A stretch of 64,000 bases of DNA from Natrinema sp. SYSU A 869. Its GTDB lineage: Archaea; Halobacteriota; Halobacteria; Halobacteriales; Natrialbaceae. The position numbers were made by a program, and so were the translations under genes. Position 1 is the stretch's first letter, and the number at the start of each line of letters is the position of its first letter. Below are positions 25,851 to 34,802 of the stretch, piece after piece. Location of the stretch: positions 372,001-436,000 of the forward strand of contig NZ_CP082247.1 in NCBI RefSeq assembly GCF_019879105.1. The letters run 5' to 3'. The notes beneath the pieces were generated by a model. That model had not been told where the DNA came from. It saw nothing but the letters and a program-made list of their open reading frames with translations, and ran no database searches.

Positions 25851-26804
25851 ATGACAGAGAAAATTTTAAAGGAAATTGATGGCATCATCAATGAGGAACT
25901 TCCTGAAGACCCGTCCGAAGTTACGGAGGAACTCAACGCTGGACAAAAACAGGAACTATTACAAATTTTACAGCATTCGGCTGATGAGCTTGGCAAATCA
26001 CCGACTATTAGCGAATATAACTCACTGGGTCTGAAAACCTCCGCCTCTACAATCCGTCGTGCGTTTGGGACATGGAATGAAGCAAAGAGAGAAGCTGGTC
26101 TCGAAACGTGGCAACGAGGAACTGTGGTTTCCATTGACGAGAGCTATTTCCAGCAAATTGATTCTGTAGAAAAATCTTACTGGCTTGGCGCTCTTTTTGC
26201 CCGATCTTCTTTGCAGAAAAATGGCCAGACAGACAATAAAGCTCTCAATGTGGGACGAGCAGAGTCAAAAGATTACTTCGTGAGAGAGTTCGCTACTGCT
26301 ATAGAGAGTGAATATCAGATCAATAAGCATTCGAAAGAGGACGCACCGAATCAACAGGACACAGTGCAACTCCACATCTCTAATCCCAATTTTGTGGAAA
26401 ATCTCATTTCCGCTGGTTACCCTCTCTCGGACGACGATATTGCTGGTTTTCCCTCTTTCAAGAAATCGGAATACCGTTCTGCGTTCGTCCGTGGCTATCT
26501 CGAGTCAGCAGGATACTTCTCGACACAGGGATGGAATATATCTATAGACAGCATAGAACGAGCCGAAACATTACAAGAATGGTTCAAGGAAGCCGGGGCT
26601 AAACGTCCAACTCTTTCGAAAAAGGGCACTGATGCAGCGAAAGTTAGAGTTGCAAATGTGTTCGATATTAGGTCAATTTTCGATATGTATTGGCCTGACC
26701 AGATGGAGACGGAGCCAAGTTGGAAACCCTACCCGGAAAAAGTGATGAGCCATTTGAAGACCGAGTATCCGTACCCAGAGAACGTCCCGTACCTCCCCGA
26801 GTAG
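25851..26804 (+). CDS. Homing-endonuclease-like protein (LAGLIDADG-type)
   Basis: About 317 residues. The N-terminal part has a repeat of the kind found beside homing endonucleases (ADELGKSPTISEYNSLG, STIRRAFGTWNEAKREAGLE). Two weak LAGLIDADG-like helices follow (YWLGALFARSSLQ and FVRGYLESAGYFS), where the catalytic acids are not well kept: the first has Arg-Ser where Asp-Gly is usual, the second Ser-Ala. It is therefore probably a DNA-binding protein rather than an active nuclease, perhaps a regulator. The base composition is more AT-rich than its neighbours, a sign of transfer. The start at 25851 is preferred to an upstream in-frame codon. Confidence 0.6.
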   Translation: MTEKILKEIDGIINEELPEDPSEVTEELNAGQKQELLQILQHSADELGKSPTISEYNSLGLKTSASTIRRAFGTWNEAKREAGLETWQRGTVVSIDESYFQQIDSVEKSYWLGALFARSSLQKNGQTDNKALNVGRAESKDYFVREFATAIESEYQINKHSKEDAPNQQDTVQLHISNPNFVENLISAGYPLSDDDIAGFPSFKKSEYRSAFVRGYLESAGYFSTQGWNISIDSIERAETLQEWFKEAGAKRPTLSKKGTDAAKVRVANVFDIRSIFDMYWPDQMETEPSWKPYPEKVMSHLKTEYPYPENVPYLPE

Positions 26805-26935
26805 CGATATTCCAATACCAGCGGTGAGTAAGGACCACTACAAGCACCTATCTATACTACGCTAGTCTGCTGATATCGACGTGGAAACCAAGTAACCCCG
26901 AAAAACTATGTAGATTGTCCGGTAATTCGTGTCAA

Positions 26936-27774
26936 ATGAGCATTGAAACGGACTATCCTGTTACACTACTACTTGAGGGCCCACTGTTTAGGGACGAACT
27001 CGAAACGCAGCCACAACACTTCATGTGCGACCATGAAATCGAGAGCCTGCGACTCATCCCTTCAAAGTCAGCTGCGACAGGGGGTCATACGATCTATTTT
27101 AGTCCAGAACACCGCCATTGGGCTCGTGAGACTCGCGACTCGCTACCGGGTCCTGTTTGAGAGTTAACTCTAGCGGGGCATGTCCGGCAATATCAGTTGC
27201 TCCAACAGGAGTTCACACCTTCCGATCTCGAATTCTTATCGGATATTCTCCTGCAGCCACCGACGAAGTATAGTCCGACCGTCTACGATATGTTATGGCT
27301 CGTTGGGCACTGTCTAGATAAGAGAAACCGCAATACGGGAAGGTAATGAAGTGACGGCATCGGCTGTAAAACTGCCATATTGGATCTGACAGAGACGGAC
27401 TCTGTTCCACGAGCAGCGACAATTCGGCTGCTTCAGCAAATTTCTCATAAGCAGTGACAATCTCAGATCTCACCCGTAATGCTGTAGCAGCTCTGAAACC
27501 CTTCTATACGTCGGAATTGAGTAACTAGACAGTGCCGCTCGTTGCAACGTATGATGAGTATCTCGCTCTTGTTGGCGCGATGATCAACCGAGAGACGTTC
27601 ATCCCGCAAGAACTCCCTCAATCAACGGTTAAAACGACTGTCTAGGAGTCGGTCCACCTCTCTGAGAGGAGCCGAAACGAACTCTGGGAGGCAGTCCGTG
27701 ACGTTCTCATCGCGATGGACGACACTCATGGACGCGCAAGCGGTCATATCTGGTCCTCAAGTCGGTTTGAGTAG
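26936..27774 (+). pseudogene. Gene split by a MITE and two nonsense codons
   Basis: Starting at ATG 26936 the frame reads MSIETDYPVTLLLEGPLFRD to ARETRDSLPGPV, then TGA (27158-27160). It continues in the same frame ELTLAGHVRQYQLLQQEFTP to YDMLWLV up to the MITE at 27306. After removing the MITE and one 8-bp target copy, the frame goes on as ATYDEYLALVGAMINRETFI, has a TAG at 27643-27645, and ends HIWSSSRFE-stop. The restored protein is about 200 residues and helical, with no recognised family. The intact frame across the MITE confirms the reconstruction. Confidence 0.75.
27306..27536. mobile_element. IS6-type MITE (231 bp) with perfect 8-bp target duplication
   Basis: Terminal repeats are GGCACTGTCTAG (27306-27317) and AACTAGACAGTGCC (27523-27536), the same as the IS at 12377-13227. 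Both flanks read GCTCGTTG (27298-27305 and 27537-27544), the 8-bp duplication typical of IS6-type transposition. It encodes no transposase. It was probably mobilised in trans by the related IS. Confidence 0.9.
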
Positions 27775-27979
27775 TAGAGTCAATTGCTGGTCAGTGGACT
27801 CCAAGCCCAGTGATTCTTCGCCCGAAATACGTCAAACATCAAAAATGATTGGGTTACTGACATAAGCAGCGATCCCAGCTCCTATCGCCTAATGAAAACT
27901 CGAAATCAACAAATGATGATCTAGCCACTGCTATACTCACTCATTTCAACTGTGCTACGGTTCCACTCTGTTCGCAGTG

Positions 27980-28600
27980 ATGACGGCCGAAATTTGGTTG
28001 ATCGATGAATTAATATCCTCTATTCGATGTTGGTTGGGTATGGAAGACAACGATGCAGAACTTGACAAACTCATCGACGAGATAGACGAGACGATAGCAG
28101 GGAATAGTTCGAGCTCAGAAGATGCCACCGCACAGACAGAATATGACGAAAACTGGATTGAGACAGGGGATATTGTTGGGGAGTCAGACACGGTACGAGC
28201 CGAGTTACTCGCATACGATGGGACATTCGATGTTTCAGAGGTTGGGGGGAACATGAATTCGAAACGACGAACCGTCGTTTATCTAGCAATCGAGAACAAG
28301 ACCGACGAACAACTGCGAATCTACGATGATGAGTTCGCGCTAATTGGCCAAGACGACTTCGTATACGAGTACGCTGAGAGCCCTAGACGAGAACTCCCAT
28401 CGGGAATTCTCCCACCCCACTACAAGTTTAGTAACGGATGGACGGATATTCCGTCGGGCAGTAAAGTTAGATATTTGATCCTCTCGGAACCGCTTCCCGA
28501 CGAAACGGAGATTCGGTCCATCAACTACGACAACAATCACGAATTTACACTTTCGATTCCCGCGGATGCACCCCGTGTTATCGGCGATCCGCCAATGTAA
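27980..28600 (+). CDS. Hypothetical acidic protein, DUF4352-like
   Basis: About 206 residues: a short helical N-terminus, a Ser/Asp-rich linker, and a beta-sandwich-like domain with VVYLAIENKTDEQLRIYDDE and DIPSGSKVRYLIL. The phrase 'xxIENKTDExLxIxxxxFxL' followed by 'IPxGxxxxxxxxF' resembles DUF4352/immunoglobulin-like domains of lipoproteins, but no export signal is seen. An alternative start is ATG 28040. A TATA-like GCTATACTCA lies about 45 bp upstream. No functional neighbour. Confidence 0.6.
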   Translation: MTAEIWLIDELISSIRCWLGMEDNDAELDKLIDEIDETIAGNSSSSEDATAQTEYDENWIETGDIVGESDTVRAELLAYDGTFDVSEVGGNMNSKRRTVVYLAIENKTDEQLRIYDDEFALIGQDDFVYEYAESPRRELPSGILPPHYKFSNGWTDIPSGSKVRYLILSEPLPDETEIRSINYDNNHEFTLSIPADAPRVIGDPPM

Positions 28601-28616
28601 CTGAGCGAAACTTCAA

Positions 28617-28626
28617 TTTATATATC
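28617..28626 (+). promoter_or_regulatory. TATA box candidate of the Dpd-type locus
   Basis: TTTATATATC, the clearest TATA-like site ahead of the first helicase gene. It would give a leader of about 190 nt before ATG 28836. A second candidate (CTATAATG) lies near 28701. The short open frame at 28640-28855 in between is not convincing as a gene. Confidence 0.4.
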
Positions 28627-28835
28627 ATCGACTTACTGGTTGAGTGCGATGATTGCATTGACGCAGTTCGATTACAGTGGCGGTGCGTCACTCGCACGCG
28701 CTATAATGTTGTCACTCTCCTGGGGGTTGTCACTGTCTCAATCAGTGGCACAAACCTATATGTGGTATCACTGGCAACAACAGCGCAACAACCTGTGTGG
28801 GAAATCATCACGCCGCACGTTCATTTTTAGAGGCT

Positions 28836-30923
28836 ATGGCGAACGATCACACTAGTCCATTCGAGAAACAGATGGACAGCGGAGCAGCGTTCAAGTCGGA
28901 TTTGCTCAGTGGGCTTGACAAATCGGAGTGGCCGGGCCGTATTGACTACGTTGCAGGCCGTCTCACCACTGGCGAGTACGCCATTGGACTGGGATCGTCG
29001 AGCACGAAATATCTGACCGATGGTTACGATCTAGAACAGGCGGCCCGGGACTACTACCTCAGGGGAATTGCAGCTCTGACTGGCGATAGGGCACGACAGT
29101 CGGCGTTGCCCGACGATTTCCGGTTAGGGAACCTCCTCGTCGAGTTTGTCGGTCTTCGAGACGGTCTCAAAGACGTTGATCGCCGAGATGTGCCACCTGG
29201 CGAAATCCTTTCACGGATCATTACACGTACCATCCAGCGACAGGCCACCGAACAGAACGCAGAACTCGCTCAGCAGTTGCGCGCAGATACGGAGACACCC
29301 CGTGAACTGGTAGCCGAACTTACAACAGTTCCAGAACTCGCGCGGATGGTCGAATGGGCACTCCCTAAACCAGAGGATCCAGCGACACTCACGACGAAAC
29401 TCGCGTCGCTGGATCTAACGACCGAACTCTGGGATCACCAACTCGAGAGTCTTGCCCTCTGGTTGCACCATGATATGAACGCGTACGTCGACATGGCGAC
29501 GGCAACAGGGAAGACGGTGCTCGGTCTGGCCGCTGTTGCGCACGCCGTTGACTCGGGCTCACTCCATCCAGCCGACCAGAAGCGGCTGGACGACATTTTC
29601 AATGGTGACCTTCCCGAACCCTACCGTGATCGTCCGAACGATGTACTCATCGTCACCACCGACGACCTGCTCAGCGTGCAGTGGGCGCGACTGTTTCAGG
29701 ACCACTGTCACACGCCGCCGGCGTTTACGACTGTTGATGAAACTGGAATCCAGCTCCCGTGGGGGCAGATCGATATTCGGTCGGCGAGCAGTCTGGCCGA
29801 CGTTGACCCGAGCGATTACCGATTAGCAATCTTCGACGAGGTGCACAACTACTCGGGTCGATCCGGCTGGGGCGACCACCTGCTCAAGTTCGTGGAGTCG
29901 CCGTGCCCGATTCTCGCACTGACCGGGAGCGTCACCGACCAGCTGGAGTCACTGGTCTCACAATCCGACCGACCGTTCCCGCTCGTCTACCGGTACACGC
30001 ATGAACTCGCACTCGCCGACGGTGTTATTCCCGACTTCGAGTGGACGCTTTCGTTTACCGATATCACCGACTCCGACGCGCTCACCCAGTTCCGAGAGAC
30101 GGCGGAGCGTTTCGATCAAGTGGCAGACTACGACGCAGGTAGCTACCGGCTCGAACCGGACGCACTCGCCGATATCGCGCCCGAACTCACGGAAGACGAG
30201 GTGTCGACGATGGCCGGCGAATACGTCTCTGGATCAGCACTTGCCAAGGGACTGCGAGAATCCAACGACGATGGCACCGCACCGACGGACTCGCTCGAGT
30301 TGTTGGCGGGCGGCATAAGCAACCGGACCATCCACCGGCTTAACCTCAGGGCCGACCTCAAACCCGTTATCGAGACTGCCGAAGAAGCACTTGCAGAGGA
30401 ACGCCCAGTACTCGTACTCACGCGGTCGTACGGCGAAGCCAAGGAAATCTGGGAAGCACTGTACGATCGGGACGATGACCGCTACGTCCAGAGACTCAAA
30501 GCTGGCGGGTCTGCGACAGACCATGATGACACTATTCGTGCATTTGACGAGGTCGACACAGACGAGAAGGTTCTCATTGGTCCTGGCAAGCGCATCGGAC
30601 AGGGCAACGACATCCAGTCCGTTGAAGTTGGAATCAACATTGCACGTCCCGGTAGCGGCGTCAACGCGTCGCTTGTCCAGCGTCTGGGGCGGCTCCTCCG
30701 AGACGCTGGTGGGAAAGACACCGTTGAGTTCTACCACGTGGTTGGCGTTCCGCCGGCCGATGCAACTATCGAGCCCGATGGCGAGTCGTTCGTCCGGACC
30801 GTCGCGGAGTTCTTTGGACAGGTACTCGAGCCCGACACTGACGGTATTCTCAAACCGCCATCGATTGGTATCGAGGACGGTATCGAGTCGGATGTCGTCG
30901 CGCTCGAACAGCAGGGGGAGTGA
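28836..30923 (+). CDS. SF2 helicase of the Dpd-type locus
   Basis: About 695 residues. A helical N-terminal domain (about 1-190) includes RLTTGEYAIGLGSSSTKYLT. The ATPase then has Walker A MATATGKTVLGLAA (from residue 220), DEVH box AIFDEVHNYSG (about residue 331), motif III in LALTGSV, and motif VI NASLVQRLGRLLRDAGGKD (about 610). It is the first gene of the plus-strand locus, and its stop overlaps the GTG of the next gene by 4 nt. It may play the part of the bacterial DpdE or DpdF helicases, but the order and length differ, so I give no symbol. The start at ATG 28836 is preferred to an upstream in-frame codon. Confidence 0.8.
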   Translation: MANDHTSPFEKQMDSGAAFKSDLLSGLDKSEWPGRIDYVAGRLTTGEYAIGLGSSSTKYLTDGYDLEQAARDYYLRGIAALTGDRARQSALPDDFRLGNLLVEFVGLRDGLKDVDRRDVPPGEILSRIITRTIQRQATEQNAELAQQLRADTETPRELVAELTTVPELARMVEWALPKPEDPATLTTKLASLDLTTELWDHQLESLALWLHHDMNAYVDMATATGKTVLGLAAVAHAVDSGSLHPADQKRLDDIFNGDLPEPYRDRPNDVLIVTTDDLLSVQWARLFQDHCHTPPAFTTVDETGIQLPWGQIDIRSASSLADVDPSDYRLAIFDEVHNYSGRSGWGDHLLKFVESPCPILALTGSVTDQLESLVSQSDRPFPLVYRYTHELALADGVIPDFEWTLSFTDITDSDALTQFRETAERFDQVADYDAGSYRLEPDALADIAPELTEDEVSTMAGEYVSGSALAKGLRESNDDGTAPTDSLELLAGGISNRTIHRLNLRADLKPVIETAEEALAEERPVLVLTRSYGEAKEIWEALYDRDDDRYVQRLKAGGSATDHDDTIRAFDEVDTDEKVLIGPGKRIGQGNDIQSVEVGINIARPGSGVNASLVQRLGRLLRDAGGKDTVEFYHVVGVPPADATIEPDGESFVRTVAEFFGQVLEPDTDGILKPPSIGIEDGIESDVVALEQQGE

Positions 30924-32056
30924 GTATCTATGGTGATAACCAGTCCACCGTCATTGAATCAGCTTACGCGGCCGCGATCGACGAGCAAAGTGAGGGTGAC
31001 AGTCCTGCTGTTGCCACGGACTGGTTCTCCGCAGCCTTCGGCGACGAGGCACAGCCCTCTGTCCGGAACGAAGCGAATACCGGGCGAGTTGGTCGGACCA
31101 GCGACGATGGAACCGATGCACCCGTTTCTACGCAGGATCCGAATTCCGAAGTCGACGGCTTCACAAGTGGCGATGGAAACTGTTCGGATGAAGCTGGGGG
31201 GTCAACTGACGTGGGCAAAACCGTCGAGGATGGAGATGCTGTCGACGAAAGCGGTGCGGATGGCCAAATCGAAGCGAAAGCGGATGTCGATGACGGTGTA
31301 TCGCCGATCGCCGAGTACTATGACGCGTTCCGCAGCCTCGGCATTATCCACAAGGCTCTACTCGAGTCTGCTGAATCGGATATCCCGGATTCGGATCCTC
31401 TGAGCCGCTGGATCGTGGATGTTCGGTCGATCATTACCGAAACGGGCTACGGCGATCAAGAGATCGGCTACGGGAAGCAGCAAGTAGATCGAAGCGAGAT
31501 TTCGATTCATAACTATCGGGAGAAGTACGGGACGGGCGACCGCGTGACTGACTTCAATTTCGTCTCCGTCCACCACACTTCTAGTGCGGTTACGGTGCTT
31601 CTCAATGACTCGCTTTCGGAGCTCTCGTCGTGGGTCATACCCGTCGCACCCGAAAGCGAGGTTCCGCTGCCGGTACTCGTCGAATCCGAGGCGGAACTCG
31701 AACGAGCTCGGGCACTTCTCGATGAATTCCCGACTGAACCACCCGTCCTCGTGGACGAAGCATCTGATACGAACGGCGATGAGGTATCGGGTGAGTTGGC
31801 GACAGCGGATCAGGTCGGAACGGCGATAGAAGATGACTCCGGGTCGACCTCTCCACAATCAGAATCAGAAGAGTCCTCCTCAACGCCGGTTGAAGATGTC
31901 CGTGGTGTGTCTGATTCAGTCGCGGAGGCATTGCGCAACGCAGGCTATGAACGTCTGGTTGATCTTCAGACTGCTACGGATGAGGAGCTCGAAGCGGTAG
32001 AGGACGTCTCAGCGCAACGCGTCCAGCTTATCAGAGCAACGGTCGGGAGCCGATAG
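30920..32056 (+). CDS. Acidic protein with C-terminal helix-hairpin-helix
   Basis: A 378-residue protein. Residues 40-125 are low-complexity acidic. A folded middle domain (about 125-265) includes IAEYYDAFRSLGIIHKALLE. After a second acidic linker, a C-terminal HhH domain (VRGVSDSVAEALRNAGYERL, then DLQTATDEELEAVEDVS) could bind DNA without sequence preference. The GTG start lies inside the stop of the helicase (GTGA overlap), so the two are translationally coupled and probably form a complex. No counterpart is known to me among the bacterial Dpd proteins. Confidence 0.7.
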   Translation: MSIYGDNQSTVIESAYAAAIDEQSEGDSPAVATDWFSAAFGDEAQPSVRNEANTGRVGRTSDDGTDAPVSTQDPNSEVDGFTSGDGNCSDEAGGSTDVGKTVEDGDAVDESGADGQIEAKADVDDGVSPIAEYYDAFRSLGIIHKALLESAESDIPDSDPLSRWIVDVRSIITETGYGDQEIGYGKQQVDRSEISIHNYREKYGTGDRVTDFNFVSVHHTSSAVTVLLNDSLSELSSWVIPVAPESEVPLPVLVESEAELERARALLDEFPTEPPVLVDEASDTNGDEVSGELATADQVGTAIEDDSGSTSPQSESEESSSTPVEDVRGVSDSVAEALRNAGYERLVDLQTATDEELEAVEDVSAQRVQLIRATVGSR

Positions 32057-32160
32057 GCAATCGGGACTGGTGATTACTGAGAAATATGATACAAATCTTG
32101 GAGGGATTGTTCGAGAGACGAAGAACCTATCAAGGACTGTCGAGTACCGAGGTGTGATTA

Positions 32161-34164
32161 ATGGCAGATTTTCGGGTAACGTCGGTCGGTGACGACGGGT
32201 ACGGCCGTTTGGGCGAACTCGACATCCCACATGGGCCGGTCGAGACGCCAGTGCTCTTCCCGGTAATCAATCTCATTGGTGGAACCACGACTGAATCGGG
32301 CGGTGTCTGGAGACGGATGCGAGACAATCTCATCTCGCGTGATCATCTTCAGGGGATCATGTTTCAGGCGATGAGTTTCACGGACTACGGGGTCTCTCCG
32401 GGGAATCTAAACGAATTCTGGCGAGCCGAGACGTTCCACGAACGATTCGACAACCTCGATGCCCCCGTATTCATCGACTCCGGCGGATTCAAACTGATGA
32501 ATTCTAACACCTTCGGTAAGGCTCCAACCGAAGGCGGCGCCGAGAACGACTGGGGACTGTATACGAATCCTGCGAGCATCCTCGGACTACAACTGGATTT
32601 CGGCAGCGACATTATCGCCACGCTCGATTATCCGATTCCGCCGAAGCTCAACGAAGAGGAGAAATTCGAGCGGATGGAACGCAGTATTGAAAGCGCCGTG
32701 GACTGCCTACGGATCGTCGAAGATCCGTCGCTGCTAACGGATGGCCAGAACGACAACAAGCGAGCCAGACAGCACCTCGAGCGGCGGAAGGCCGAAGGGG
32801 ACGAGCCCGGCGTCTTCATCGCACTCCACGGCCACGACTACGAGACGATAAACTGGTACGTCGGGAACTTCCTTGAGCAGGTTGACGACGCCGGCCTCGA
32901 GCACGCGTTCGAGGGGTTCGCGATCGGGTCACTCGTGCCCTTACGGAGCAGTATCGACGTTCTGGTCGATATCGTTCAGGGGGCGAAAGATGCCATCCCA
33001 ACATCGCGCGCAGACGAGGTGGGGGTTCACGTCTTCGGTGTCGGGGGAAAACAGGTATCGCTGCTCGCGCTTCTCGGCGTCGACTCCTTCGACTGTTCCA
33101 GTCACATGCAGACTGCCCAGTATCGAAAGTACCTTCTCCCCGACAAGTGGGAAACCATCGAACTCGATGATTTAGAGTCTCATCTCGGCGATGACGGCGA
33201 GTTCCCCTGCGAAATGAGCAACTGTACGCTCTGTGGTCCCGACAGTGAGGTCGAGAGCTACGAGGAGATGATGCAAATCCTCAACAGTGATATGTCCTAT
33301 GACGAGCGAGAGCGCCGGAAGGACAACGATCAATACATCAAAAGTGACTACTACGGCCATCTCGCGCGACACAATTTCGAAGTCTACAACGAGGAGCTCT
33401 CGCGAGTCCGCGACCAGATCAGGCAGGGAACACTTCTGGATTACGTCATCGAGTTCGCCAGACAGGCCGACGATATCAAGAAGGGGCTCAAGCAGGCCCA
33501 GCTTCGTAACCAGGGACTCCAACGCGATATCGAGGAGCGTGGAGCGTACGACTTGATTGCAGGGATCGATATCACGAGCGATCAGTCGAAACTTTCCAAG
33601 TTCGGTGCTGGCGTCGACGAGACGACAGAGAACCGTACGATTTCGCTACAGCACACTCCCAACGACTTCGATGTGCTTGCGCGAGACTACGAACCTCCAG
33701 CTGACAGAAACGTTCTCCTCGTCGTTCCATGTAGTCAACAGAAACCGTACTCGGAGTCACGAACGCATTCTGTGTTAATGGACAAAATTGGTGACCGCCG
33801 CGACGACATCCACAAGGTCACTCTCTCGGGAATGTACGGCCCGGTCCCAGAGGAATGTGAATCTGAACAGCCAGTTCTCGAGTACGAGTACGTTCTTGCC
33901 AAGGAGGATCACGCACAAATCGAACTCGTGACCGATCGTCTCGTCGCATATCTCGAGCGGCACAGCGATCAGTTCGACCATGTTGTCGGCTACGTGACGA
34001 GCAAGACCTACCGGCAAGTCATCGAGGACGCCTTCGATCAGTACGGCCGTGGGACCGTCCTTCCCCGCGATCCGAAGGCAATGCAACTCACTGAATTCTT
34101 CCGCTCAAGTAACACGCAAGAACTTGTCGAGTATCTAGATCGGGAGGCGGCAGATTTCGTATAG
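32161..34164 (+). CDS. dpdA: DpdA-like DNA transglycosylase fused to an ArcS-type domain
   Basis: A 667-residue protein. Residues 1-350 form a tRNA-guanine-transglycosylase barrel: FIDSGGFKL carries the catalytic Asp106, GVDSFDCSSHM carries the second Asp (311), and C350-x4-C355-x2-C358 with a later His (about 404) can bind the structural zinc. DpdA enzymes swap guanine for preQ0 in DNA. The C-terminal 150 residues contain PCSQQKPYSESRTH (523-536), an exact match to the ArcS signature PCx3KPYx2Sx2H. ArcS turns preQ0 in tRNA into archaeosine, with the Lys of KPY as the reactive residue. So this one protein may insert preQ0 and convert it. It sits between the helicase/HhH pair and the restriction genes. 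No PUA (tRNA-binding) domain is seen, which argues against a tRNA enzyme. Confidence 0.85.
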   Translation: MADFRVTSVGDDGYGRLGELDIPHGPVETPVLFPVINLIGGTTTESGGVWRRMRDNLISRDHLQGIMFQAMSFTDYGVSPGNLNEFWRAETFHERFDNLDAPVFIDSGGFKLMNSNTFGKAPTEGGAENDWGLYTNPASILGLQLDFGSDIIATLDYPIPPKLNEEEKFERMERSIESAVDCLRIVEDPSLLTDGQNDNKRARQHLERRKAEGDEPGVFIALHGHDYETINWYVGNFLEQVDDAGLEHAFEGFAIGSLVPLRSSIDVLVDIVQGAKDAIPTSRADEVGVHVFGVGGKQVSLLALLGVDSFDCSSHMQTAQYRKYLLPDKWETIELDDLESHLGDDGEFPCEMSNCTLCGPDSEVESYEEMMQILNSDMSYDERERRKDNDQYIKSDYYGHLARHNFEVYNEELSRVRDQIRQGTLLDYVIEFARQADDIKKGLKQAQLRNQGLQRDIEERGAYDLIAGIDITSDQSKLSKFGAGVDETTENRTISLQHTPNDFDVLARDYEPPADRNVLLVVPCSQQKPYSESRTHSVLMDKIGDRRDDIHKVTLSGMYGPVPEECESEQPVLEYEYVLAKEDHAQIELVTDRLVAYLERHSDQFDHVVGYVTSKTYRQVIEDAFDQYGRGTVLPRDPKAMQLTEFFRSSNTQELVEYLDREAADFV

Positions 34165-34267
34165 GTCCGCTTGACAGTCAAGGCCGGTGTGCTAGTCGGT
34201 TGCATATTTAAATAGTTGTGGCACACCAGAATACTGACTGTCACATACCAGACGGTGCGACCACACG

Positions 34268-34762
34268 ATGAGTATCGATGAATTCCCAACCGGCGGTGGC
34301 TCGATAAGTTCCCCGAGCGAGAGCGGCTCGTTACAACTGGAGCGCACCGTCGTCGTGTTGACGGTTTGCCTGCAACGGCGCGATTTCGGTATACACTCGT
34401 GTGCCATGTTCAGATCGACACCGCCGAGAAATTTCAAAGCGGTGAGCGGGACATGAGGGCCGGTAATCAGGGGCATGGAAATGCTCTCGCTGACTTCCTG
34501 CTTGACCTCAATCGGTTCAACGTCGGCGCCAGCAGTATAGACAGTAGGTGGTCATCGTTGCGTCGAAGGCCCTGTTTGAGTTGGGCCAACTGACACCGGC
34601 GAAAACGCCAAACAGAAATTCTGGAAACTGCTCTACCACGAACCTAATTGCGACGAGACACCGGCTGCGACCGCAACGCTCGATGGGATGGATGTCTCGA
34701 CACTCGATAGTCGGTTGGTCGACCTTTCGATACATACTGGCGTCGCTAGCCGGGAGAATTAA
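34268..34762 (+). pseudogene. Decayed gene between dpdA and the large helicase
   Basis: Protein-like pieces follow in three frames: MSIDEFPTGGGSISSPSESG, then VQIDTAEKFQSGERDMRAGN to NALADFLLDLN, then VIVASKALFELGQLTP, then NAKQKFWKLLYHEPNCDETP to SIHTGVASREN-stop. Together they suggest a gene of about 165 residues with at least two or three frameshifts. No family recognised. Its place in the locus suggests a former Dpd-type partner. Confidence 0.6.
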
Positions 34763-34802
34763 CTATCCGCAATTGTGATACATCAGTAATCAATTCAACA
34801 CG

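Noticed and set aside
28640-28855. A 71-residue frame ahead of the first helicase of the Dpd-type locus
   Set aside because: Overlaps the helicase start and the probable leader, with weak start and odd composition; treated as untranslated leader.
32161-34164. Interpretation as the ordinary tRNA archaeosine enzyme TgtA or ArcS
   Set aside because: It has both active-site sets together, lacks a recognisable PUA domain, and lies inside a restriction locus; a DNA-acting DpdA role is more likely, although not proven.
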